The notes below the pieces were generated by a model, which saw only the letters and a program-made list of their open reading frames with translations, was not told the origin of the DNA and did not search any database. A stretch of DNA of 64,000 nucleotides from Rhizobium sp. Leaf453 (GTDB lineage Bacteria > Pseudomonadota > Alphaproteobacteria > Rhizobiales > Rhizobiaceae), in assembly GCF_001425605.1 (NCBI RefSeq), contig NZ_LMRG01000023.1:598291-662290 (forward strand). Reading direction: 5' to 3'. Of this stretch, positions 1 through 8,729 are shown piece by piece. Numbering within the stretch: position 1 is the first letter of the stretch; every line of letters begins with the position of its first letter. The position numbers and the translations under genes were made by a program.

Positions 1-3000
1 ACTTGCCGATGATATCCGACAGTTCCTGCAGCGCCTTGATCTGCTCGGCGACCGCGCGGCGCATGACCGACGCATTTTCCTTGGCTTCTTCCGGAAGGTC
101 GAAGGCGCCACGCTTCAGCTCGTCGCGGGTCATGTCGAGTTCCTTGCGGATCTCGCTCGCCGAGCGGCGGATTTCGTCGGTTGCGCCGCTGAAGCGGGCG
201 ACCGCTTCTTCGACAGCCTGGCGGATCGCTTCACCCATCTGCAGGGCAGCGCCGTCAGACTTCTTGCTGGCGTCGTTCATCAGGCGGTCGATATCCGACA
301 GTGAGGCACCGACGCTGCCGCGCAGACGCTGGGCAACTTCCTTCGAGCGCTCCTCGGCGCGGGCAAAGGCTCCTTCCACCTGCAGGCCGGCATCTTCACC
401 AGCCTTGGTGACAGCCGCCCGCATGGCTTCGCTGGCCGAGGCGGCGCGCTCTTCTGCTTCCGACAGCGTCTTGCTGACATTGGCAAAGGATGCCTGGACA
501 CCGGCGCGCAGGTTCGAAGCGATCTCGTTGGAGCGCTCCTCGGCGCGGACGAAGACCGATTCCACCGACATGGAGGCATCGTCGCCAGCCTTGACCACGG
601 CATTGCGCATGGCGTCGGCTGCGGCTGCAGCACGCTGCTCGGCATCGGTCAGAATGCGGCCGACGTCGGCGAAGGATGATTGGATGCCGGACCGCAGGTT
701 GCCCGCGACCATTGCGGAGCGATCCTCTGCCCGCTGGAAGGCGCCATCGACGAAGCCTTCGAGGGCATGCATGGTCTTCTCGATTTCCTCGGACCGGCTG
801 ACAAGGCCGATGGAGAGGGTGCGCAATGCATCCTGACGTTCTTCAAGCGTGCTGACCAGATTGGACTGGGCGGCGGCAAGAAGATCGGATGCCTGGCTGA
901 GAACCTTCGAATGATCCTCGAAGCGGCCGACGATGCCGCCGATCTGCGAGAGTGTCGTGCCGGAAATATCCGCAAGCTTGTCGACCTTGCCTTCGAGCAG
1001 GCGGGTGGAGGTGGACAGCATGTCGGATGCGCGGGTTGCCGAGTCCGAGAACCGGGCAGTGGTGGACTCCAACTGCTGATCCATGGCGCCGAGATTGGCG
1101 CTGGCCTGTTCGATGACGCCGGCGATGGAAGCATTGCTGGCCGACAGTTGTTCGATGAGGCCCGTCGCGGTCGATTGCAGACGGTTCTCGACCATCTTCA
1201 TGGCCTTGGCGGTTTCTTCCGCGCGAGTCGAGATCGCATTCAGCGTCTCGCCGGTGCGGGCCGTCAGGCTGTCGAGCAGGCTGGCGTTTTCAGCGCGCAG
1301 GCGTTCGGCGCTTTCGCGGGCCGCATCGCTGATCCGGTCAGCGGCTTCCTTGCCGGTTGCCGCGTACTGATCGATGATCGGGCGGGCCTGTTCGTCGATC
1401 AGACGGGTGAGTTCCGCGGAGCGGCCAGCCAGCATCGAATTGAGTTCACGCGTGCTGTCGTCCAGTGTCGTCCGGATCGTGTTGCCGCGAGCCTCGAGTG
1501 CCTTTTCAACATCGGACAGGCTCTGCTGCAGCGACGTTGCCTGTTCGGCCACACGGCTCTGTGTCTGGGCGATGCGGGCGGCCGCGCCATCAGTGGCCTC
1601 TCCGACGGAGCGGGCGAGTTCGGCGCTGCGCATGGCGGCGGTGGCGGCGGTCTGTTCGACGGCGGACTGGAAGTCGGCCTGGCGGGCAGCCATGGCCTCC
1701 GTGAAGTCCTGGCCGGCCTTTGCCAGCAGGTCGGCCGAACGCTGGGCTTCGGCGTCGATCCCCTGCGAGGCGTCGCTGACCGCGCCGCGCAGATTGGTGA
1801 CGAGGCCGGCAGCCTTGCCTTCGATTGTGCGGCTGACATTGTCGAGACCGATGGAGAGCGCGCGGTCCATGGTGCCGAGGCGTTCCTCGATGCGGCCTGT
1901 GCCCCCTTCGATGCTTGCCTCGATCCGGGTTGCCGCGGCGGAGGTGACGCGGTCGAGTTCGGCCGTATGGCTGCCCAGCGTTTCGGCGATCCGCGTCGCT
2001 GCGGCACCGCTGATGCGGTCGATTTCTTCGGTGCGGCCGCTCAGGCTTTCGTAAATGCGCGCGGCTGCGGCGGTGCTGACCTGATCAAGTTCAGCCGTGT
2101 GACCGGAGAGGGCTTCCGCGATGCGGGTCGCCGCGATGTTGCCGATGCGATCGATTTCGTCGGTACGTCCTGCAAGGCTGCTTGCGATGCGGGAAGCGGC
2201 CTGACCGCTGATCTCATCCAGTTCCGAGACCTTCGACGAAAGCGTGTCGGCGATACGGGCCGCAGCCTGATCGCTGATCTGGTCAAGTTCCGACGCCTTC
2301 AATGACAGCGCATCTGTGATGCGGGCGGCAGCACGATCGCTGACCTGATCCAGTTCGGAGACCTTCACCGAGAGGGTATCGGCGATACGCTGGCCGGCAT
2401 TGTCGACGAATTCGCTGACGCCGCCGACGCTTTCGCGGATGCGGCCTTCCAGCGCGCCGAGGCTGCCTTCGATGCGCGCACCGGTATCATCAACGCTGTT
2501 GTTGATGTTGGACAGCGAGGCGTCCATTCGCTGCGTCAGCGTGTCGGCGGCCCGGCTGATCTGTTCCGCGGTTTCGCCAAGCTGTGTCGCCACATGGCTG
2601 GTGCTTGCGACCATCCGCTGTTCCAGCGCTTCGGTACTCTTATCGATGACGCCGCTCAGCGCAGCCTGGCGTTCCTCCAGCGACATTTCCAGCATGCTTG
2701 AGCTGGTGGCAATCGTCGTCACGATGGAGAGAGACTGTTCGTCGAGCAAGTTGGACAACTGCGACGTGCCCTGGGTAACCGCGACGTTGATGGCGTTGAT
2801 ACGATCGTCGAGCGTCGCCCGGATCTGGTCGTGGGTCGAGGCAAGCGAGGTGCTCAATTGGTCGGCGTGGACGGCCAGAGTTTGCTCGATATCCGACGCT
2901 TTTCCGATCATGGCGGCCGCCATGTCCGAGGCATGACCAGACAATACGGTGGCGATCTCGGCCGAGGTATGGGTCATGGTGCCGGCAATGTCGGTAACGC

Positions 3001-5953
3001 GGCTGGAAAGATTATCGGCGATCTCCGCGATGCGGCCAGAGAGTTGTTGCTCAATGTCGCCTGTGCGATCTGCCATGGCCTCGGCAACGGCGGTGACGCG
3101 GAAGGACAGGCTGTCGGCGATCTCTTCGGTGCGGGCGCTCAGGGTGTCTGCCATTTCCGTCGCGCGAGCGGACATCGTACCGGTCATTTCGGCCGAGCGG
3201 TCGCTCAGCATGGTATCGAGCGCTGCCGTCTGCGTGGCGAGCGTATCGCCCAAAATACGGCTGCGTTCGGTAAGGACTGCGTCCAGGCGTTCCGTCGTGC
3301 CGCCGATCGCGTTTTCGATGGCGCCCGTCGAGGATGACAAGACATTGGAAAGCGTACCTGTCCGCTCCGTCAGGATGCTGTCGATCCGCTCGGCAGTGCC
3401 CTCGAAGGCATTGTCTATGGCGGTCGTGGACGAGGTCAGCACGCTCGCGAGCGCACCGGTGCGCTGCGCCAGGATGGTGTCGATGCGTTCGGCGCTCCCG
3501 TCGAGAGCGATGTCAATGGCTGCAGTGGAGGACGCCAGCGCGCCGCTGAGTGCATCCGTGCGCTCCGCCAGAATAGCATCGATCCTCCCGGCAGACCCTT
3601 CTAGAGCGCTGTCGATAGCTGCAGTCGAGGACGCCAGTGTGCCGGTCAGCACATCCGTCCGTTGGGACAGGATGGCATCGATCCGCTCGGCGGTTCCGTC
3701 GAAAGCGCTGTTGATGGCTGCCGTCGAGGATGACAGCACACCCGTCAACGCACCGGTACGCTCCGACAGGATGGTTTCGATCCGCTCGGCAGTTCCTTCG
3801 AAGGCGCTGTCGATCAGTTCCGAACTTGTCGCCATCAGGGTCGAGAGTTCCATCGTCCGTTCCGACAGGGTGTTGTCGAGACGATGCTGGCTCGTGGCAA
3901 TCGCACTGGTAATCTCGTCGGCCCGGTTGGACAGGGTATCCTCGATCCGGCCGTGGATCGCCTGGAGGCCGTCGATAAAGCCGCTGGTTCGCGCGTTCAT
4001 GCTGTCGGCAAGCTGCTGATTGCCAGCGGCGATGGCGCTCGTGCGCGCTTCGAGCGTCTCGGCGAGGCGCTGCTGGCTCTCGGTGAGAGCGGTTTCCAGC
4101 GTACCGGCGCGCTGTGCAAAGCCGGATTCGATCCGGTCCTGGGCCGCTGTCAGCGCTCTCATGAGCGTGCCCGACCGTTCGGCAAGAACGCCGTCGATCC
4201 GCGTATGCGCATTACCGATCGCATCGCCGAGTTCCGCTGTCTTGCTGCTGATGGTGTTTTCGATAAAGTCCTGGGTCGTGCCCAGCGTCGTCGCCAGCGT
4301 CAGGGACTGTTCCGAGAGCGCCGATTCAAATCGTTCGATGCTGTTGTCCAGCATGCCGCCAATCGCGTCCGAACCGCCGGTGACCGACTGGTTGATGCGG
4401 GCGAGGCTTTCCATCAGCTTGGAGTCGAGCATGCCGGCACGCTTGTCGAAGGCGGTGGCAAATTCGTGGAAGCGCGAATCGAAAGCTGTCGCCAGCTGTC
4501 CAACGGTGGTCGTCAGCTTTTCCTCGAAGAAGCCCGAGCGCAGGTCGAGATCCATGATCGTGTCGTCTGCGGTGGTCTTCAGGCTCTGTCGGAAGCTTGC
4601 GCCCTTTTCATCAAGTGTGGCGTTCAGCGTGTTGAGGATGTCGTCAAGGCCGCCGACGATGGCCTGCTGACCAACATTGAGGCTCTCGTTGAGGTCACGC
4701 GTGCGGGCAATCAGCGTTTCATTAAGCTGGCGGGCGCGTTCGTTCAGCGCCGCATTCAGCTTTTCGGTATTCGCATCAAGCGTCGAGGCGCGGGTTTCGA
4801 ACTGGCCGAGCAGTTGATGACCGCGCTTGGCAAGTGTCTGGCTCAACGTTTCCAGTCGCGTGTCGAACTCGTTACCCAGTGCTACGCCGGCCGATGTCAG
4901 GCCGGAGAGCAGTGCATCCGTGCGGGTAGACAGCATGGCGCCGATCGTCTGGGTGGCGCTGTTGGAGCGTTCCATCAGAGCTGCCGCGCGCGTCTCGATC
5001 ATCGAGGCAAAGGCTTCCCCCGAAGTGGCGATCCGGCTGGAAATATCATCGCCGGCAATGGCGAGTTCGTCCTTCAACTGGGTGTGGGCACCGGAAATGG
5101 ACGAGCGGATGCGCTCGGCATGGCCAACAATCGCTTCACGCTCGAGGCCAAGCTCTTGGACGAGCGTGCGCACGCGCAGTTCGTTGTCGCTATAGCTGCG
5201 CTCGAGTGCGTTGACTTCCGAGTGAACAAGTGTCTCCAGCTCCGTTGCGCGGGCAATGGTGCGTTCGATGCCCTCGTTCATCGCCGAGACCTCTCGGCGG
5301 ACAGCCTGGCCAACTGTCATAATGCGCTCGGAGGCGGCCGTTTCCGGCTCGGCAAGGCGCAATGCGACCTCGGCCATGGACCGCGCTGCATTGCGCAGTT
5401 CCTGGGCGCGCGAAATCATGATGGCGAAAGAGAAGAACAGCATCACCGGCAGGATGATGAAGATCGCGACGCCAATGGCGCCCGGCATGGCCGAGAGGTC
5501 GGCAAGCGAGCGAATCTGCCAGATTTCCGGTCCATACAGGAGGTTCGCGACGCCGAGGCCGCCGATGATCCAGAGAAGGGATACGGTGGCTGCAATGCGC
5601 GTGGCCGTGCGGCTGGAGCGCACATCCAGTGAGCGAAGGACCGCAGCAGGTGTCTTGCGGCCATCGTCATTGGCCGGAGAGAAAGTAGGAGCCTTGGGAG
5701 CCGGTTCGGGCGACAGGCTCTTCGGCGTATCGGTGGCGCGATCCTGCTTGGCTGCAGCAGCTTCCGGTTGAGGTTTCACACTCCTCGCCTGGCTGGCCGT
5801 CGCGGCAGGTCTCGCGGTTTGGGGCGACGGACTGTCCGAGGACGCCTTGTCGTTCAGGGCGGACTTAAGCTCGTCAAAGTCGATCTTCAGGGCATCTTCC
5901 AACGCCTGAAACGCTTTGTCGTCGATCGACTCGTTGCTTTTATTTGTCGCCAT
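1..5953 (-). CDS. gpr: Giant repeat protein of the growth pole ring (GPR/RgsE) family, partial at C-terminus
   Basis: The frame is open from an ATG at 5953 to the left edge (1984 complete codons, no stop), so the C-terminus lies outside the window. Residues 1-120 are acidic, then Pro/Ala-rich. Two membrane segments follow at about 121-140 and 157-180, and the rest is helical repeat rich in Ala, Ser, Thr, Arg and Glu. Three repeat registers are visible: 33 residues (about 692-890), 22 residues (about 1182-1336) and 62 residues near the left edge. Rhizobial proteins of about 2100 residues with this apolipoprotein A1/A4/E-like layout include Agrobacterium GPR and Sinorhizobium RgsE, which form a ring at the growing pole and are needed for polar growth. 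The assignment rests on architecture and taxon. It is divergent from the Hpt gene. Long antisense reading frames over it are codon-register artefacts. Confidence 0.82.
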   Translation of the reverse strand, partial: MATNKSNESIDDKAFQALEDALKIDFDELKSALNDKASSDSPSPQTARPAATASQARSVKPQPEAAAAKQDRATDTPKSLSPEPAPKAPTFSPANDDGRKTPAAVLRSLDVRSSRTATRIAATVSLLWIIGGLGVANLLYGPEIWQIRSLADLSAMPGAIGVAIFIILPVMLFFSFAIMISRAQELRNAARSMAEVALRLAEPETAASERIMTVGQAVRREVSAMNEGIERTIARATELETLVHSEVNALERSYSDNELRVRTLVQELGLEREAIVGHAERIRSSISGAHTQLKDELAIAGDDISSRIATSGEAFASMIETRAAALMERSNSATQTIGAMLSTRTDALLSGLTSAGVALGNEFDTRLETLSQTLAKRGHQLLGQFETRASTLDANTEKLNAALNERARQLNETLIARTRDLNESLNVGQQAIVGGLDDILNTLNATLDEKGASFRQSLKTTADDTIMDLDLRSGFFEEKLTTTVGQLATAFDSRFHEFATAFDKRAGMLDSKLMESLARINQSVTGGSDAIGGMLDNSIERFESALSEQSLTLATTLGTTQDFIENTISSKTAELGDAIGNAHTRIDGVLAERSGTLMRALTAAQDRIESGFAQRAGTLETALTESQQRLAETLEARTSAIAAGNQQLADSMNARTSGFIDGLQAIHGRIEDTLSNRADEITSAIATSQHRLDNTLSERTMELSTLMATSSELIDSAFEGTAERIETILSERTGALTGVLSSSTAAINSAFDGTAERIDAILSQRTDVLTGTLASSTAAIDSALEGSAGRIDAILAERTDALSGALASSTAAIDIALDGSAERIDTILAQRTGALASVLTSSTTAIDNAFEGTAERIDSILTERTGTLSNVLSSSTGAIENAIGGTTERLDAVLTERSRILGDTLATQTAALDTMLSDRSAEMTGTMSARATEMADTLSARTEEIADSLSFRVTAVAEAMADRTGDIEQQLSGRIAEIADNLSSRVTDIAGTMTHTSAEIATVLSGHASDMAAAMIGKASDIEQTLAVHADQLSTSLASTHDQIRATLDDRINAINVAVTQGTSQLSNLLDEQSLSIVTTIATSSSMLEMSLEERQAALSGVIDKSTEALEQRMVASTSHVATQLGETAEQISRAADTLTQRMDASLSNINNSVDDTGARIEGSLGALEGRIRESVGGVSEFVDNAGQRIADTLSVKVSELDQVSDRAAARITDALSLKASELDQISDQAAARIADTLSSKVSELDEISGQAASRIASSLAGRTDEIDRIGNIAATRIAEALSGHTAELDQVSTAAAARIYESLSGRTEEIDRISGAAATRIAETLGSHTAELDRVTSAAATRIEASIEGGTGRIEERLGTMDRALSIGLDNVSRTIEGKAAGLVTNLRGAVSDASQGIDAEAQRSADLLAKAGQDFTEAMAARQADFQSAVEQTAATAAMRSAELARSVGEATDGAAARIAQTQSRVAEQATSLQQSLSDVEKALEARGNTIRTTLDDSTRELNSMLAGRSAELTRLIDEQARPIIDQYAATGKEAADRISDAARESAERLRAENASLLDSLTARTGETLNAISTRAEETAKAMKMVENRLQSTATGLIEQLSASNASIAGVIEQASANLGAMDQQLESTTARFSDSATRASDMLSTSTRLLEGKVDKLADISGTTLSQIGGIVGRFEDHSKVLSQASDLLAAAQSNLVSTLEERQDALRTLSIGLVSRSEEIEKTMHALEGFVDGAFQRAEDRSAMVAGNLRSGIQSSFADVGRILTDAEQRAAAAADAMRNAVVKAGDDASMSVESVFVRAEERSNEIASNLRAGVQASFANVSKTLSEAEERAASASEAMRAAVTKAGEDAGLQVEGAFARAEERSKEVAQRLRGSVGASLSDIDRLMNDASKKSDGAALQMGEAIRQAVEEAVARFSGATDEIRRSASEIRKELDMTRDELKRGAFDLPEEAKENASVMRRAVAEQIKALQELSDIIGK

Positions 5954-6609
5954 GCGGATACGCCTCGTTACAAAACTGTCCTTTCGGACGGAAACTCCGC
6001 AACACCGCCTGCATTGGGAAGCACCTCCGAAACCCGGACGGTGAACAGCAGGATACGCGCAATACATCCACGCAGAACCCTGACATGCACCCATTTCTAC
6101 ACGCATCGACGGACAACGCATTGAGACCCGTAGGTACTTCATTCAATGCAGTTTTCCGCCAGGACTGACCCCGCCTTCCGGCATGGAGAAATCCCTCAAC
6201 GTACCGTAGTGACACATTCACCGGTTTCTTACAATTAAGGGTGTCCCGCATTCGTTAAAATCCTAACAAGTTCTTAATGAAAAATGCGCCCAACTTTGCT
6301 GCAAACCCTTGTATTCCGGCGGTTTAACGCGCGTTAACCATGCTGAGCGAAAGCTGCCCTGATTGTGCCTCGTTTTAATCAGATAGCAGCGCCGCTCACG
6401 CCTAATAGGGCCAGCAAGAGAGCGGAATGAAGGCAGGACAGGGTACGGCGAACGCAATGCCCGCTCAATTTCCACAGCCTATCATACCCGACGGGACCAA
6501 CGTTTCGAGACTGTTTCCGGCAGGGCCGGCACATTCGAGGGGCAAAAAAACACGCAAGCGGTCGCAAGCCGTCTGCGTCAGAAAAAAACAATAACAAGGA
6601 TATTGGCAC
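5954..6609. other. Long divergent intergenic region (656 bp)
   Basis: No convincing gene is present. Open frames on both strands are short, overlap each other and lack ribosome sites. The region is locally AT-rich around 6230-6380 and carries several TTAA tetramers (6255, 6274, 6324, 6334), including a perfect 14-bp palindrome. It must hold the promoters of the giant pole protein (leftward) and the Hpt protein (rightward), and leaves room for long leaders or a small RNA that cannot be confirmed by eye. Confidence 0.6.
6324..6337. promoter_or_regulatory. Perfect palindrome with two TTAA half-sites (possible CtrA-type site)
   Basis: TTAACGCGCGTTAA is a perfect 14-bp inverted repeat, followed by CCATG so that the right arm reads TTAACCAT. 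CtrA boxes are usually TTAA-N7-TTAA; the spacing here is six, one base short. It lies between divergent genes, one of them a polar-growth protein, so cell-cycle control is plausible but unproven. Confidence 0.35.
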
Positions 6610-6978
6610 ATGGCGGCCCTCAAAATCGCATTCGAAGCACCGGACAATTTCGGGGGCGCTTGCCCTTCCAAATCGCGGCCGATCGACCTCGTTCATCTGG
6701 CGACGCAGACCATGGGTGACAAGCTGCTCGAAATCGAAGTGCTGCAGATGTTCGCGCGCCAGACCCGGCAGCTGATGAAGGAGCTTTCATCCGAGAATGC
6801 CGATGTCCGGACTGCAACCGCCCATCGGCTGAAGGGCGCGGCACTTGCTGTTGGTGCCTTCGGGGTTGCCCAGAGCGCCGAGGCAGTCGAGGCTTATCCA
6901 CAGGATGCGGCCAACCTGGCGACGCTCAGCGCCGCCGTCATTGAGGCCGAACTCTTCATCCTGAAGCTCTGCCGCTAA
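6610..6978 (+). CDS. Orphan Hpt-domain histidine phosphotransfer protein
   Basis: This 122-residue protein is essentially one Hpt four-helix domain. The phospho-acceptor motif HRLKGAALAVGA, with His72, matches the HxLKGxxxxxG signature. The N-terminal 25 residues precede the first helix (IDLVHLATQTMGDKLLEIEV), where Hpt proteins typically carry a DxxxL..hxGD pattern. AAGGA lies 13 bases before the ATG. No kinase or receiver gene is adjacent, so the protein presumably passes phosphate between partners encoded elsewhere. It is distinct from ChpT, the larger phosphotransferase that works with CckA. Confidence 0.8.
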   Translation: MAALKIAFEAPDNFGGACPSKSRPIDLVHLATQTMGDKLLEIEVLQMFARQTRQLMKELSSENADVRTATAHRLKGAALAVGAFGVAQSAEAVEAYPQDAANLATLSAAVIEAELFILKLCR

Positions 6979-7181
6979 TTTTCTTGGCGGCCTCAGCGAC
7001 AAACGGTCACGGCTCCCGTGAGCCGGTCGATTGCTCGCCAAAGACCCCTCGTGTTGACTGGCGAGGGGAATTGTTGGAAGAAATCGGATGAATTTGCCGC
7101 GTTCCGCCGCCGCCCCCGTTACGGGCGGCGCACTTGTTCCTGCGGCATGCCGAAACCAACGCCAATCATCCGGAAACCATC

Positions 7182-7502
7182 ATGCCCAAACTGACCATCA
7201 TCGCCTTCGACGGCACGCGCCATGATCTCGACGTCCAGAACGGCTCGACCGTCATGGAAAACGCCGTGCGCAATTCCATTCCCGGAATCGAGGCCGAATG
7301 CGGCGGGGCCTGCGCGTGCGCGACCTGTCATGTCTATGTCGATGACGCCTGGTCGGCGACCGTCGGCGCTCCGGAAGCGATGGAAGAAGACATGCTCGAT
7401 TTTGCCTATGATGTTAAGCCGACATCGCGATTGAGCTGTCAGATCAAGATGAAGGACGGTCTGGACGGACTGGTCGTACACGTTCCCGAGCGGCAGGCCT
7501 GA
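7182..7502 (+). CDS. Adrenodoxin-type 2Fe-2S ferredoxin
   Basis: This 106-residue soluble electron carrier has four spaced cysteines, Cys40-x5-Cys46-x2-Cys49-x36-Cys86, exactly the adrenodoxin/ISC-ferredoxin pattern; Cys44 is extra. The start is the ATG at 7182, which gives the usual N-terminus [11 protein letters not shown]; an upstream ATG at 7134 would add 16 residues not expected in the family. Such ferredoxins serve Fe-S assembly or donate electrons to P450s and oxygenases. There is no isc operon next to it here, so the partner is unknown. Confidence 0.9.
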   Translation: MPKLTIIAFDGTRHDLDVQNGSTVMENAVRNSIPGIEAECGGACACATCHVYVDDAWSATVGAPEAMEEDMLDFAYDVKPTSRLSCQIKMKDGLDGLVVHVPERQA

Positions 7503-7921
7503 TACCTCAACGTCTGAGCATTGCGCAAAAAAAAGCCCCGCCCGTCAGGATCGACGGCGGGGCCAGGAGGGCGCATCGCATACAGATGAGGGAGGGAACA
7601 CCTGCTGCAAAAGGATACGCCAGGAGAACACAACAAGCGCGATGGTTTCGGGCGGTCGAACATCAATCCGGACCGATACAGTCAAGCGCGAAACAATACT
7701 TCCGGTCCACAGCATCCATCATGGATGCAAGGCGTTGGTGCCGGTGAGGAGCGAGTAAGGATTTCTTTCCTGTTCTTCACTCTATGATTTAAATCTACCT
7801 GAAATTGCGCGACTGTTCTATCGCTAGAAATCACCAATAAAATACTGTTGACGCGCAAGGTTCGCACCAGTGTGGTGATTCATTTCTTCATGCTTTTGTG
7901 ATTTGAACCGAAGCGAAAACG
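7503..7921. other. Intergenic region between convergent genes (419 bp)
   Basis: The only clear element is the leftward terminator at 7527-7563. The remainder has no supported open frame on either strand, and 7755-7900 is AT-rich. No tRNA cloverleaf or riboswitch-like structure was recognised. Confidence 0.5.
7527..7563 (-). terminator. Intrinsic terminator, minus strand
   Basis: Arms GCCCCGCC and GGCGGGGC form a strong GC stem (7535-7563), extended by GTC/GAC. On the minus strand the hairpin is followed by eight T residues (the A-run at 7527-7534). It would stop transcripts coming from the DUF922 gene. On the plus strand there is no U-tract. Confidence 0.75.
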
Positions 7922-8545
7922 TCAGCGCTTCGTCATCGAGTCCAGCCGGTACTGCAGCAGGCGGACCATGCGGCGGTCGAAGTTGGCCGCCTCCATCCGG
8001 TCGAAGCGAGCCTGGTCCCGGTCGTGGTCCTGGATTGCCGTTTCGCTCAACCGCGCCACCCGTGCCTGCATGCGCTCGCAATCGGCTTCCGGCTTCAGCG
8101 CCATGAAATCCTTTTCCAGCTTGCGGGCATGGTTTCGGGCGATCTCCGCGTGACGCTCCTCATGGCGCTTGATGTCGCTTGCCAGCGTATCCCAGACGAG
8201 CGCCAGGTCGCGATTGGCTTTATGGCGGTTCTTCCAGCGTGGCAGGATCAGCTTCGTGCTCAGCGTCACCTTGGCACTGCCGACGGCGCAACGCTCGCCA
8301 TGTTTCACATAGGTGACCGTGCCGCCGAACTTGATCTTGGTAGCGCCAGGATGGCGCGTGCCCGTCGAGTTCATCATCGGCCCGTGTTCGGACAGGGCCT
8401 TGTCTAGTTCCTCGGCCGTGCGGCCGCCAACGGAGAAATAGGTGATAGACTTGTTGATGACTGTATCGGCAAGCGCCGGTGTCGTGTTTGTCGCCACGAT
8501 ACTCAAAAACAGGAGCGTGGCGATGGAAAGGCGGCCGATCGGCAT
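7922..8545 (-). CDS. Secreted DUF922 putative Zn-dependent protease
   Basis: The product has 207 residues from the ATG at 8545, chosen because it opens directly on a signal peptide (MPIGRLSIATLLFLSIVA.. ending ALA at about residue 26). An upstream ATG at 8647 would place 34 basic residues before it. The mature domain carries HEERH (His128-His132), the HExxH-like zinc motif of the DUF922 family of predicted secreted Zn-dependent proteases, followed by a charged helical C-terminus. The substrate is unknown. It is divergent from folP. Confidence 0.75.
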   Translation of the reverse strand: MPIGRLSIATLLFLSIVATNTTPALADTVINKSITYFSVGGRTAEELDKALSEHGPMMNSTGTRHPGATKIKFGGTVTYVKHGERCAVGSAKVTLSTKLILPRWKNRHKANRDLALVWDTLASDIKRHEERHAEIARNHARKLEKDFMALKPEADCERMQARVARLSETAIQDHDRDQARFDRMEAANFDRRMVRLLQYRLDSMTKR

Positions 8546-8729
8546 AATGTGACGGGTCTCGGGTGTTGAACTTCGATAGAGCTTGGGGCATAGCCAGCGC
8601 AAGCGCAACAGCAAATCGCCGAACGCCCGTCGCAAACCGGAAAACACAATTCATTCCGCGCCTTTGAAGCAACAGGCCGCGTTTTGATCTCGGTCGGTTT
8701 GTAGGGCAGGCGGTGGAGGCGAAGACAGC

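Noticed and set aside
680-5632. Long plus-strand open frames over the first 6 kb (up to 582 codons)
   Set aside because: They are exactly in codon register and antisense to the continuous minus-strand repeat protein, lack ribosome sites and have repeat-derived composition. High GC in the third position of the sense gene explains their openness.
1-5953. Possible frameshift in the giant minus-strand gene
   Set aside because: The codon register at the start (5951-5953) and at the left edge (2-4) is the same modulo three, and in-register antisense frames and repeat periods of 66, 99 and 186 bp run through the gene, so no frameshift is needed.
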